Shown here: piece after piece, positions 47,501 through 55,820 of the stretch | How positions within the stretch are numbered: position 1 is the stretch's first letter | Layout of the letters: each line of letters starts with the position of its first letter | From: Magnetospirillum sp. 15-1 | GTDB taxonomy: Bacteria; Pseudomonadota; Alphaproteobacteria; Rhodospirillales; Magnetospirillaceae | Direction: 5' to 3' | Assembly (NCBI RefSeq): GCF_900184795.1 | Contig: NZ_FXXN01000024.1 | Location: 313,140-377,139, forward strand | Length of the DNA stretch: 64,000 nt | Notes under the pieces: model-generated | What the model saw: only the letters and a program-made list of their open reading frames with translations | Told to the model about the DNA's origin: nothing | Database searches by the model: none | Translations under genes and position numbers: made by a program

Positions 47501-50500
47501 GGAATTGGCCGCGCCGGGCGAGGCCAGGGTCAGGGTGGCGTCGTTGCCCACCGCGTCCTTGATGCTGCCGCCGTTGAGCACCAGGGCGGACGTCGAGATG
47601 TAGTCCAGGTCGGCGGTGGTATCGCCCGCCTGTACCGTATAGGTGAAGGTCAGCGAATTGGTCCCCGAGCCGCTGGCGTAGTCGATGGTGCGGTCGGTGG
47701 TGCCGGTCTCCAGGGTCAGCTGCGGCGTGCCGGTCACCGTCACGCTCTCGCTGAAATTGACCTGCACCGAGATGGTGTCGCCCACCTTGTAGCTGCCGTT
47801 GGCGGTGGAAGACGTCACGCCCGACACCGTAGCGGCGGTGTTGTCCAGGGTATAGTTCTGGCCCGAGGCGTAGCCGCCGCCGATGGCGGCCCCGCCGGTG
47901 CTGGCGGTGATGCCGGTCCCCGAGGCGTTGAGATCGAGGCGCACGGTGCCGTCCCCCGACAGCCCCGCCACATGGACGGTATAGGTGCTGCTGCCATTGG
48001 CCCCGGCAGTGACGCTGATCACCGCCGTGCCGGTCACCCCCGCCCCCTTGGTGACGGTGAAATCGCCAGCGTCGACATTGTCGACGGTCTTGCTGAAGGT
48101 GACGGTGTAGTCCAGGCCACCGCTGCCCCTGGTATCCTGGGCCGAGACCCGGTTGATGGAACTGACCGCGGGCAGATCGGCGGCCGTGATGGTGAAGGCC
48201 TTGTCGAAGGTGTTGCCGGCCTTGTCGGTCACCCGGACGGTGACGCTGTAGGTCTGGCCGTCGGTCAGGGTCTGACCGGTGCCGACCTGGAGCGACGTGC
48301 CGGAAATGGAGAACACCCCATTGTCGCCCACGCCACCCGGCAGCGAATAAGTGAAGGTATCGCCGCTGGTGGCGTCGGTGGCCGACAGAGTGCCCGCCAC
48401 ACTGCCGGCGGTCAGCGCCACAATGCTGTTGCTCAGCCCGACATCGGTCGGCGCCGCGGTATCGATGGTCACGGCCAGGCCCGACGACAAGGACGAAGAA
48501 TTGCCGGCGGCATCGGTGGCCTTGGCCTTGAGGGTATGATCCCCCGCCGACAGCGCCGACGACGTGATGGACCAGTTGCCCGACCCGTCGGCGGTGGTGG
48601 TGCCCAGCACCGTGGTGCCATCGGTGTCGTACAGCGTCACGGTGGCATTGGCTTCGACGCCGGTACCGTTGATGACCGGCGTGGTCAGATTGGTGGTGCC
48701 GTCGCTGTTGGAGGAGCCATGGTCGCTCGCCGTGGCCATGGTCGGGGTGGCAGGGGTGCCGGGCGCGGTGGTATCGATAACGATAGCCTTGGCGTTGCCC
48801 AGGGAATTGGCCGCGCCGGGCGAGGCCAGGGTCAGGGTGGCGTCGTTGCCCACCGCGTCCTTGATGCTGCCGCCGTTGAGTACCAGGGCGGACGTCGAGA
48901 TGTAGTCCAGGTCGGCGGTGGTATCGCCCGCCTGCACCGTATAGGTGAAGGTCAGCGAACTGCTCCCCGAGCCGCTGGTGTAGTCGACGGTGCGGTCGGT
49001 GGTGCCGGTCTCCAGGGTCAGTTGCGGCGTGCCGGTCACCGTCACGCTCTCGCTGAAATTGACCTGCACCGAGATCGTGTCGCCCACCTTGTAGCTGCCA
49101 TTGGCGGTGGAAGACGTCACACCCGACACGGTCGGTACCACGCCGTCGATAACGATGGCCTTGGCGTTGCCCAGGGAATTGGCCGCGCCGGGCGAGGCCA
49201 GGGTCAGGGTGGCGTCGTTGCCCGCCGCATCCTTGATGGTCCCGCCGTTGAGCGCCAGCGCCCCGGTGGAGATGTAGTCGAGATCGGCGGTGGTGTCGCC
49301 CGCCTGCACCGTATAGGTGAAGGTCAGCGAACTGGTCCCCGAGCCGCTGGCGTAGTTGATGGTGCGGTCGGTGGTGCCGGTCTCCAGGGTCAGTTGCGGC
49401 GTGCCGGTCACCGTCACGTTCTCGCTGAAATCGACCTGCACCGAGATGGTATCGCCCACCTTGTAGCTGCCGTCGGCGGTCGAGGACGTCACCGCCGAGA
49501 CGGTCGGTACCACGCCGTCGACGACGATGGCCTTGGCGTTGCCCAGGGAATTGGCCGCGCCGGGCGAGGCCAGGGTCAGGGTGGCGTCGTTGCCCGCCGC
49601 ATCCTTGATGGTGCCGCCGTTGAGCGCCAGCGCCCCGGTGGAGATGTAGTCGAGATCGGCGGTGGTGTCGCCCGCCTGCACCGTATAGGTGAAGGTCAGC
49701 GAGTTGGTCCCCGAGCCGCTGGCATAGTCGACGGTACGGTCGGTGGTGCCGGTCTCCAGGGTCAGTTGCGGCGTGCCGGTCACCGTCACGCTCTCGCTGA
49801 AATTGACCTGCACCGAGATGGTATCGCCCACCTTGTAGCTGCCGTCGGCGGTCGAGGACGTCACGCCCGACACCGTGGGCGCCACGCCGTCGATGACGAT
49901 GGCCTTGGCGTTGCCCAGGGAATTGGCCACGCCGGGCGAGGCCAGGGTCAGGGTGGCGTTGTTGCCCGCCGCATCCTTGATGGTGCCGCCGTTGAGCGCC
50001 AGGGCGGCGGTCGAGATGTAGTCCAGGTCGGCGGTGGTATCGCCCGCCTGCACCGTATAGGTGAAGGTCAGCGAACTGGTCCCCGAGCCGCTGGTGTAGT
50101 CGACGGTGCGGTCGGTGGTGCCGGTCTCCAGGGTCAGCTGCGGCGTGCCGGTCACCGTCACGCTCTCGCTGAAATTGACCTGCACCGAGATGACGTCGCC
50201 CACCTTGTAGCTGCCGTTGGCGGTGGAAGACGTCACCCCCGAGACGGTCGGCGCGGTGGTGTCGATGGTCACCGACACGGTCGCGGCGGCCGATGTGCTG
50301 ACGCCATCGGTCTGGGTGACCTTCAGGGTATGCGTCCCCTCGGACAGGGTCGACGACGCGATGGACCAATTTCCCGATCCGTCGACCGTGGCGGAGCCCA
50401 ACAGCGTGGTTCCGTCCGTGTCGTAGAGCTTGACGGTATCGCCGCTGATGCCCGTTCCGATAACGGTGGGCGCTGTGCTGCTGGTGATTTTGTCGGCTTG

Positions 50501-51805
50501 GGACGAACCGGTGTCCGTCCCACTGGTCAGGCCGGTAATGACGGGCTTGGCCAAGGTGGCATGAACATCGGAAACGATGAGGTCGTCCACATCGTACCAC
50601 GAGCCCATCCCGGCATCATGACCTTGACCACCGTTACTACCGATTTCCTTCAGAGTAATGACAATACTTGTGACCGCGGAAAAATTAAGGGTTGCGGTTC
50701 CCGTGCCATTGTCGGCAACAAGGCTTATTTCCACTGCGGTTCCGACTTGGTCCGTCCCATTATACCCGGTTATGATATACGTTCTGTTTCCGCTGACGTC
50801 GACACGAGTGTAGTTCTGAATCCAAAGCGACGTTATGTCGAAGGTTTCATCGTTGGAGAACTTGATCGTCGCCGTGGTGGTATAGAGATCCAAAGCCGCG
50901 GCGCTGCCGAAGGTAAGCAAATTGCCGCTAATGAGGGTCCCCCCCGCATCGGACGTCGCCACCAATGAATATCCGCCGACGCTGTAGGCGGCGGAATTGA
51001 CCGAACCATCGTAATTGATATCGCCGTCACTGGTGATGGAACCACCGTCGGCATTGCCAAAATCGATGGTTCCCGAATAGGGCGCCGTCAGCAGTTCGCC
51101 ATAGGCATCGACGGCGATTCTCGACACGTCGATGGTTCCCGAAGTCTTTTCCAGGACCCAATCGCCGCCATGGGCCGCATCGCCGGTGTTGTCGGTGGAC
51201 GCCGCGATATCGGCGCCGGTGGCGGACGCAAGCCCCGACACCAACGCCGCGCCCGCATCACCCTGGGCCACATCGCAGCCATACAGCAGAACATCGCCGC
51301 CGGCCTTCAGCGCATGCCCGATCTCGGCCAATTCAGCCTGAGTCGCGGCATCGGACAAGGAGGCTGAATTCAGGGTGGCCGAGCCCAGAATCACCGTGCC
51401 TTGGGTCCCGTGACTGAAGACATGAATGGCATCATAACCGCTGTTGGCCTCGGCCCAGGCGGCCATCTGAGCCAGACCGTCGGCACCACCGCCGATCTCG
51501 ACGATGGCGATGCCGACCTTGATACCGGCCTCGAGGGTTTTGTAATCGGCCACCGAGGTATCGACGAAGGCCACCTCCTTCTTGCCGCTATCCTTGGACG
51601 GATCGGCCTCGCGCACCACCACGGGAGCGGCGACGACGGGGATCAGCGCCTTGGCGCCGGCATCGGCGGCGGCATGGGCCGCGTCGGTCACCGCGGCACC
51701 ATCGAACATCAGCCGAGGTTCAAGCGGCAGAAGCAGGGCACCCAGACGACTGCCACGTCCACCGGCCCGTCGGCCCATGGAAGCCATGTTGATGGACTTG
51801 GTCAT
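44528..51805 (-). CDS. Giant LEPR-XLL/DUF4347 repetitive surface protein (adhesin-like)
   Basis: This 2,425-residue protein begins with an arginine-rich stretch and the motif PLEPRLMFDGAAV (residues 27-39), as in LEPR-XLL proteins. A DUF4347 domain follows (about 70-235, with DAIHVFSHGTQGTVILGS and GGDVLLYGCDVAQG). Next is a jelly-roll-like region, then Ig-like domains. These include nine nearly identical 124-residue units (KVGDTISVQVNFSESVTVTG) in groups of four and five, divided by different Ig and cadherin-like domains. The C-terminal 320 residues include glycine-rich, Ig-like (PSWMVFDAKTGTFKGTPP) and helical segments. No Sec signal and no RTX nonapeptides are visible. GTG at 51811 is in frame, but ATG at 51805 has GGAGAGAGGG before it. 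It is the first gene of the export operon. Confidence 0.9.
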   Translation of the reverse strand: MTKSINMASMGRRAGGRGSRLGALLLPLEPRLMFDGAAVTDAAHAAADAGAKALIPVVAAPVVVREADPSKDSGKKEVAFVDTSVADYKTLEAGIKVGIAIVEIGGGADGLAQMAAWAEANSGYDAIHVFSHGTQGTVILGSATLNSASLSDAATQAELAEIGHALKAGGDVLLYGCDVAQGDAGAALVSGLASATGADIAASTDNTGDAAHGGDWVLEKTSGTIDVSRIAVDAYGELLTAPYSGTIDFGNADGGSITSDGDINYDGSVNSAAYSVGGYSLVATSDAGGTLISGNLLTFGSAAALDLYTTTATIKFSNDETFDITSLWIQNYTRVDVSGNRTYIITGYNGTDQVGTAVEISLVADNGTGTATLNFSAVTSIVITLKEIGSNGGQGHDAGMGSWYDVDDLIVSDVHATLAKPVITGLTSGTDTGSSQADKITSSTAPTVIGTGISGDTVKLYDTDGTTLLGSATVDGSGNWSIASSTLSEGTHTLKVTQTDGVSTSAAATVSVTIDTTAPTVSGVTSSTANGSYKVGDVISVQVNFSESVTVTGTPQLTLETGTTDRTVDYTSGSGTSSLTFTYTVQAGDTTADLDYISTAALALNGGTIKDAAGNNATLTLASPGVANSLGNAKAIVIDGVAPTVSGVTSSTADGSYKVGDTISVQVNFSESVTVTGTPQLTLETGTTDRTVDYASGSGTNSLTFTYTVQAGDTTADLDYISTGALALNGGTIKDAAGNDATLTLASPGAANSLGNAKAIVVDGVVPTVSAVTSSTADGSYKVGDTISVQVDFSENVTVTGTPQLTLETGTTDRTINYASGSGTSSLTFTYTVQAGDTTADLDYISTGALALNGGTIKDAAGNDATLTLASPGAANSLGNAKAIVIDGVVPTVSGVTSSTANGSYKVGDTISVQVNFSESVTVTGTPQLTLETGTTDRTVDYTSGSGSSSLTFTYTVQAGDTTADLDYISTSALVLNGGSIKDAVGNDATLTLASPGAANSLGNAKAIVIDTTAPGTPATPTMATASDHGSSNSDGTTNLTTPVINGTGVEANATVTLYDTDGTTVLGTTTADGSGNWSITSSALSAGDHTLKAKATDAAGNSSSLSSGLAVTIDTAAPTDVGLSNSIVALTAGSVAGTLSATDATSGDTFTYSLPGGVGDNGVFSISGTSLQVGTGQTLTDGQTYSVTVRVTDKAGNTFDKAFTITAADLPAVSSINRVSAQDTRGSGGLDYTVTFSKTVDNVDAGDFTVTKGAGVTGTAVISVTAGANGSSTYTVHVAGLSGDGTVRLDLNASGTGITASTGGAAIGGGYASGQNYTLDNTAATVSGVTSSTANGSYKVGDTISVQVNFSESVTVTGTPQLTLETGTTDRTIDYASGSGTNSLTFTYTVQAGDTTADLDYISTSALVLNGGSIKDAVGNDATLTLASPGAANSLGNAKAIVVDGVAPTVSGVTSSTADGSYKVGDTISVQVDFSENVTVTGTPQLTLETGTTDRTVNYASGSGTSSLTFTYTVQAGDTTADLDYISTGALALNGGTIKDAAGNDATLTLASPGVANSLGNAKAIVVDGVAPTVSGVTSSTANGSYKVGDTISVQVNFSESVTVTGTPQLTLETGTTDRTVNYASGSGTSSLTFTYTVQAGDTTADLDYISTGALALNGGTIKDAVGNDATLTLASPGAANSLGNAKAIVVDGVVPTVSAVTSSTANGSYKVGDTISVQVNFSENVTVTGTPQLTLETGTTDRTINYASGSGSSSLTFTYTVQAGDTTADLDYISTSALVLNGGSIKDAVGNDATLTLASPGAANSLGNAKAIVVDGVAPTVSGVTSSTANGSYKVGDTISVQVNFSESVTVTGTPQLTLETGTTDRTVDYTSGSGTNSLTFTYTVQAGDTTADLDYVSTGALVLNGGSIKDAVGNDATLTLTSPGAANSLGNAKAIVIDTTAATVTSVSVPADKTYGIGQNMDFTVNFDEAVTVDTTGGTPRIAVTLNIGGTVYADYVSGSGSSALVFRLLPQRDNDDNDGVTVGALGLNGGTIKDAAGNNATLTLNGVASTTAVQVDGKAPDAPTLTVPATAASSTSVTVNGTAEANSTVKVYDGAILLGETTANESGVWKYNATLVAGSNKLTAKAVDAVGNVSEVSSETEVVVTLPTTNNTTVTTVITATTVVTGGDSGGGESGSSGLRTIIRDTGAGTGTGFGLGAGAGLGAGTGLGIGATGGSPTTGDGGRVAIIPAVLTAPTAGAFQVAVAARPPGGGDALVVNAPMRDMAVAIGSSLSVTIPAEAFAHTRADATVTLAASQVSGAALPSWMVFDAKTGTFKGTPPPGFRGEVTVKVVARDNQGREAVQTFKIRVGEAGPGGVAPGEGGQGQGQGGQRSGDLGLPGKLAHAVGRPSLTEQLRNLSRDGHKADGTALIALLQGKGRAA
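45985..47830 (-). repeat. Five tandem 372-bp repeats (124-aa Ig-like units)
   Basis: The anchor TTGTAGCTGCC recurs at 46299, 46671, 47043, 47415 and 47787, exactly 372 bases apart. Units differ only at scattered positions such as the third codon of NFSES/DFSEN. They lie in the giant surface-protein gene. An older divergent unit adjoins at 45600-45985. Confidence 0.9.
48775..50250 (-). repeat. Four tandem 372-bp repeats (124-aa Ig-like units)
   Basis: The same anchor recurs at 49089, 49461, 49833 and 50205, again exactly 372 bases apart. About 930 bases of unlike Ig and cadherin-like sequence separate this block from the five-copy block. Confidence 0.9.
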
Positions 51806-52510
51806 GATCACCCTCTCTCCACCGACAAGTCACTCCCGCCCGAATCGAGACGGCTCGCCGCCCACATGCCACCCGCGCATTTCCCCCCAACGTCACATCG
51901 CACGGTTAGCGCAACCGATACTAATAAAGATTGAAGGAGGCCGCAAATACAATGCATCGTCGAAATGCGACTTTCAAATAGCATTCGACGCTTCAAATTC
52001 CACACACCATGACCGTTATGATCAACAAGCAAGGAAGACGCAGACCAAGGTCAGATGCAAAAAAACGACTCCATACATCCTTTAGCCACAACATCCGAGC
52101 CCACCCGGAATCTCCAGGAGCGAACAGGGAAGAGACCAGGCAACCGGCCATCAAACAGGTTAAAACATCTTTCACGAGTTACGCACACATGCACACCCAT
52201 ACAGGGTGATATTTTGCCACACAAAACTCGTTAGGCTTGCGGTCCGTACAAATATGTGGATTCCTATTTGCGGATATTCGACACGTAATGGCGCGCTTTG
52301 ATTGTGGTTGGGCGGAAATTGCGCCGCCCCATCAGTGCCGGAGTGTCGGGTCCGGCCGTCCTCGGACCATGGTGCGGGGATCGGCGCAGTGGGACGACCC
52401 ATACAGCCCTGACTACAGCGCAAGGGGGGCAAGGCTGGGCCGCGGAACAAACGGCGGCGAGGGGGCCGGGAAGAGAGTCCGACCGCGCAGCCAAACCGGA
52501 GGATGGATTC
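51806..52510. other. Divergent intergenic region, surface-protein operon and tail-collar gene
   Basis: These 705 bases hold no gene that I can support. From about 51900 to 52310 the sequence is AT-rich and probably contains the promoters of both divergent units. From about 52320 to 52500 it is GC-rich without a coding signal. GGAGG at 52498-52502 is the ribosome-binding site of the tail-collar gene. No long inverted repeat or terminator was found. Confidence 0.5.
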
Positions 52511-53281
52511 ATGGATAGTTATATTTGCCTGATTTTTCCCTTTGCCGGCACTTACGCGCCGCAGGGCTTCAATCTGGCCTTGGGACAGATTTTGAACGTC
52601 ACTCAATACCAGGCCGTCTTTTCCATCATCAGTTCCATATATGGCGGCAACGGCACGTCGACCTTCGCCCTGCCCAACCTCCAGGGCCGCACCCCGATCG
52701 GAACCGGCATACTGGAGAGCCATTCCTTCAATGTCAGCCAGAATGGCGGTTCGTTCACCACCGGTCCGGTGGTGGGCAGCGTCACCCTGACCGCCGCCAA
52801 CACCCCGGTGGGATCGCACACCCACGGGGCGACCTTCAGTGCCGCCACCGGCCCTCAGACGGTCACCATTCCGGCGGTTCCCGCCGATCCCGGCACGCCG
52901 CCGTCCCTGGGCACGGTGGCGTTGCAGGCCAATCCGGGGATTACCGGCAATTCCTATGCCATCGGCGGCTCCAATACCTTCCTGGCGTCGACCCCGAGCG
53001 GCGCCACCGGCGCCCAGATGTGGGCGAGTTCGGCCGGGGCCTCGCCGGCCAACGTGGGCGGCCTGAACGTCACCCTCAATCCCGGCACCCAGGGCCGTTC
53101 GGCCATCCCCGCCCAGACCGTGACGGTCAATACCGTCACCGGCGGTAGCGTGGTGGTCGCCCCGACCGGCAGTCCCGGTGGATCGACGATCTCGGTGATC
53201 GGCACTCCGTCGGTGATGCAGCCCTGGCTGGCTCTCAATTTCATCTTCTGCATGGAAGGCCTTTACCCCATGCGGCCGTAG
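52511..53281 (+). CDS. Phage-tail-collar-domain protein (microcystin-dependent MdpB-like)
   Basis: This 256-residue protein begins MDSYICLIFPFAGTYAPQGF and has the tail-collar signature ALGQILNVTQYQAVFSIISSIYGGNGTSTFALPNLQGRTPIGTG. The Ser/Thr/Gly-rich middle (52,750-53,200) carries GSHTHGATFS. ATG at 52511 has GGAGG 8 bases upstream. Such proteins resemble short tail-fibre tips, but in many bacteria they stand alone with DUF6916 and GNAT genes and are not prophage. No other phage gene is present here. Confidence 0.88.
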   Translation: MDSYICLIFPFAGTYAPQGFNLALGQILNVTQYQAVFSIISSIYGGNGTSTFALPNLQGRTPIGTGILESHSFNVSQNGGSFTTGPVVGSVTLTAANTPVGSHTHGATFSAATGPQTVTIPAVPADPGTPPSLGTVALQANPGITGNSYAIGGSNTFLASTPSGATGAQMWASSAGASPANVGGLNVTLNPGTQGRSAIPAQTVTVNTVTGGSVVVAPTGSPGGSTISVIGTPSVMQPWLALNFIFCMEGLYPMRP

Positions 53282-53370
53282 TGATCGCGCGTCCCTCCCC
53301 CGCTCCGGCGCGGGAGGGACGGTGCCGTTACCGCTTCCATCAGAGACTGCTCGAGGGGTCCCTTTCCACC

Positions 53371-53685
53371 ATGACCGACATCCGCACCCTGTCCTGCGAC
53401 GTCTTCACGCCGCATGTGGGATCCACCGTCACCCTGATCACCGGGGACGGCCAGTCCCTCGAGACCACCTTGCGCATCGCCAGGATCAATCCCAACGGAA
53501 CGTTCAGCAACGCCCCGCGCGAGGCGTTCAGCCTGCTCCTCTACGCCCCCGAGCCCTGCGCCTGGAACAGCTGCGACGCCACGCTGAACCATCCCCAATT
53601 GGGCAGCATCGGGCCGCTCCATATGGTGCGCATCGTCTCGGATGAGCCGGGAATCAGCGCCGTCTTCCAGGCCTCGTTTAATTGA
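53371..53685 (+). CDS. DUF6916-like protein
   Basis: This 104-residue beta-rich protein starts MTDIRTLSCDVFTPHVGSTV and has FSLLLYAPEPCAWNSCDATLNHPQLGSIGPLHMVRIVSDE in adjacent parts. It resembles the small DUF6916 proteins that accompany tail-collar proteins. It starts 89 bases after the tail-collar gene and is probably cotranscribed. Function is unknown. ATG at 53371 is chosen because upstream residues look non-coding. Confidence 0.75.
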   Translation: MTDIRTLSCDVFTPHVGSTVTLITGDGQSLETTLRIARINPNGTFSNAPREAFSLLLYAPEPCAWNSCDATLNHPQLGSIGPLHMVRIVSDEPGISAVFQASFN

Positions 53686-53703
53686 CGGCCGTCGGGCCAG
53701 GCC

Positions 53704-54285
53704 TCAGCCGTATTGCGGCACCGCCGCCGGAACCGGCTGGGGCCAGGGGCGGCCCGGCGGGTACCAGGCCAGTTCCACATGGGGCGGGCGCGAGGCGATC
53801 ACCCGAAAGCCCTGGCGCATCCAGAACTCCAAGGCCCCCGGCGGATAGCTGAGGGCCGCGCCGGTCAACGCCATCTTCGAGCCGGCGGCGCCGCGTTGCA
53901 GGCTGCGCACCACGTCGGCGCCGTTGCCCTTGCGCCGGGCCTCGGGGTGTATCTCCATGATGCTGATGCGCCAGTCGGAATAGCCGAAATCCAGGGTCAG
54001 GCGGCCGATGGACTGGCCGGTCCGCTGGATGACGAAATCCATGTGCTCGGGATAGAGATGGCCCACCCCGAGGCGGGCGATGCGGTATTGGTCCTCGAAC
54101 AGAAATCTGACGAAATCCGGATCGTCCGAGGTCTCGGCCAACCAGGGACGGGCCGCCATGAACATGGCGAGCAGGAATTGATTATCCTCCGGCCTGGTTT
54201 GCCGTAGGGACAAGCCGCCTATTAGCTGCAATTTTCCAGCGATCATGCGACAATACGCCCGATGAAGATTTACGTCAGCCGACAT
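53704..54285 (-). CDS. GNAT-family N-acetyltransferase
   Basis: This protein of about 193 residues has a GNAT core. LSLRQTRPEDNQFLLAMFMAARPWL opens the fold, WRISIMEIHPEARRKGNGADVV contains the acetyl-CoA pyrophosphate loop (RRKGNG), and LEFWMRQGFRVI closes it. GNAT genes of this subtype often accompany tail-collar/DUF6916 pairs, where they may modify the collar proteins. It converges on the DUF6916 gene with 18 bases between. The start is uncertain: ATG at 54285 or 54246. Confidence 0.82.
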   Translation of the reverse strand: MSADVNLHRAYCRMIAGKLQLIGGLSLRQTRPEDNQFLLAMFMAARPWLAETSDDPDFVRFLFEDQYRIARLGVGHLYPEHMDFVIQRTGQSIGRLTLDFGYSDWRISIMEIHPEARRKGNGADVVRSLQRGAAGSKMALTGAALSYPPGALEFWMRQGFRVIASRPPHVELAWYPPGRPWPQPVPAAVPQYG

Positions 54286-54443
54286 AGAACACCATTGGAC
54301 ATGACATTTCAATGATCAGAATACTTTTACGAGATGAATCCCACCGGCCGATATCGAGTTCCGCCAGCATTCGGATGCCATCGTGTCGGTGCTCTGGTAG
54401 AATCGACACCCGTCTCCAGATTTTCTTCTAAGGACTTCCCGCA

Positions 54444-55820
54444 TTGAAAGTTGCCTGGCGCATCACCGGCATCTATGCCGCCGTTGGACTGATCTGGATA
54501 TTCCTGTCGTCCATGGCCGTGTGGATCGGTGTCGGCGAACCTCCCGGGGTGGCGTCCCTGCTGGAACTGGCCAAGGGCTGTGCCTTCATCCTGGTCACCG
54601 CTCTGTTGCTGCTGGTGCTGCTGGGACGCTGGGAGAAGGAGTTGAACCGGCGCGGCGCCGCCCTGGTCGAGAGCAACCGCGAACTGACCGACGTCAACAC
54701 CCGGCTGTCGGGCATCCTGCGCGGGTCCCAGGACCTGATCGCCGCCTGGGACGGCAACAAGCGCCTTACCGCCTTCAATCCCCGCTACCAGGCGGTGTGC
54801 TGGGACTTTTTCCAACGCGATGCCAAGATCGGCATGTCCATCGAGGACCTGTTCGGCCATGTTCCCGACCGCTATCGTCTTTTCTCGGAATGCTGGGACC
54901 GCACCCTGGCCGGCGAATCCTTCGTCCAGTTGCAGTCGCTGGCCATCGATGGCGACACGGCGTGGTTCGAGACCAGCTACGGCTCGCTGCCCGGCCCGGA
55001 CGGCCGGCCCTCGGGGGGCTTTCACATCGTGCGCGACGTCACCGACCGCGTCCGCGCCGAGGAGGATCGCCGCTCCCATGCGGAAAAGCTGGCCAAGGCG
55101 GTGGAAACGCTGACCGAGGCCAATTCCGAACTGGAGCGTTTCGCCTATGTAGCCTCCCACGATCTGCAGGAGCCCCTGCGCACCGTCGCCTGCTTCGCCC
55201 AACTGATCGAGCGGGATTACGGCACGGTCCTGGACGAGCGCGGCCAGCAATACCTGGATCTGGTGACCAGCGGCGCCATCCGCATGCATCACCTGATCAA
55301 CGACCTGCTGGCTTATTCACGGACCACCCGGAGCGAAGGGCGGATCGAGCTGGTCTCGACCGAGGCCGCCTGCCACAGCGCCCTCAACAATCTGCACGAG
55401 GCCATTGAATCCGGCGGGGCCGAGATCGCCATCGCCCCCCTACCCGAGGTCGCCGCCGACTCGGTCATGCTGATCCAGGTGTTCCAGAACCTGATCGGCA
55501 ATGCCATCAAATACCGCAAGGACGGCATCGCCCCCCGCGTACAGATCACGGCCGAACGCCAGGACCGCCAGTGGGTGTTCTCCGTCAGCGACAACGGTAT
55601 CGGCTTCGACCCGTCGGAACAGGATGTGTTCGAACTGTTCCGCCGCCTCCATCCCCATTCCGGCTATGCCGGCACCGGGGTGGGCCTGACCATCTGCAAG
55701 CGTATCGTCAACCGCCTGGGCGGTCACATCTGGGCGGAATCCACCCCCGGAAAGGGAAGCACCTTCCGCTTCACCCTGCCCCTTGCCGACCCGCCTCAGC
55801 CAGCCGCCGCGCCTCTTTAA
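54444..55820 (+). CDS. Membrane PAS sensor histidine kinase
   Basis: This 458-residue kinase has a TTG start at 54444 with AAGGA before it. Two membrane helices at about 8-28 and 40-62 enclose a very short loop. A PAS domain lies near 85-215, rich in tryptophan and aromatic residues. HisKA has YVASHDLQEPLRTVACFAQL. HATPase has VFQNLIGNAIKYRKDG, VSDNGIGFDPSEQD and GTGVGLTICKRIV. It lacks a receiver domain and no response regulator gene adjoins it. The phospho-acceptor type resembles the kinase at 36143. Confidence 0.9.
   Translation: MKVAWRITGIYAAVGLIWIFLSSMAVWIGVGEPPGVASLLELAKGCAFILVTALLLLVLLGRWEKELNRRGAALVESNRELTDVNTRLSGILRGSQDLIAAWDGNKRLTAFNPRYQAVCWDFFQRDAKIGMSIEDLFGHVPDRYRLFSECWDRTLAGESFVQLQSLAIDGDTAWFETSYGSLPGPDGRPSGGFHIVRDVTDRVRAEEDRRSHAEKLAKAVETLTEANSELERFAYVASHDLQEPLRTVACFAQLIERDYGTVLDERGQQYLDLVTSGAIRMHHLINDLLAYSRTTRSEGRIELVSTEAACHSALNNLHEAIESGGAEIAIAPLPEVAADSVMLIQVFQNLIGNAIKYRKDGIAPRVQITAERQDRQWVFSVSDNGIGFDPSEQDVFELFRRLHPHSGYAGTGVGLTICKRIVNRLGGHIWAESTPGKGSTFRFTLPLADPPQPAAAPL

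Noticed and set aside
45985-50250. CRISPR-like regular repeats
   Set aside because: The repeat unit is 372 bp without spacers, lies inside an open reading frame and codes for Ig-like domains.
45750-50968. Very long open frames (over 1,600 codons) in other frames of the repetitive surface-protein gene, on both strands
   Set aside because: They are shadows produced by the GC-rich, exactly periodic 372-bp repeats (a multiple of three). Their products are His/Arg/Gly-rich low-complexity sequence with no domain.
52511-54285. Prophage remnant
   Set aside because: Only the tail-collar domain is phage-like; no integrase, capsid, terminase, lysis gene or attachment-site repeat was seen.
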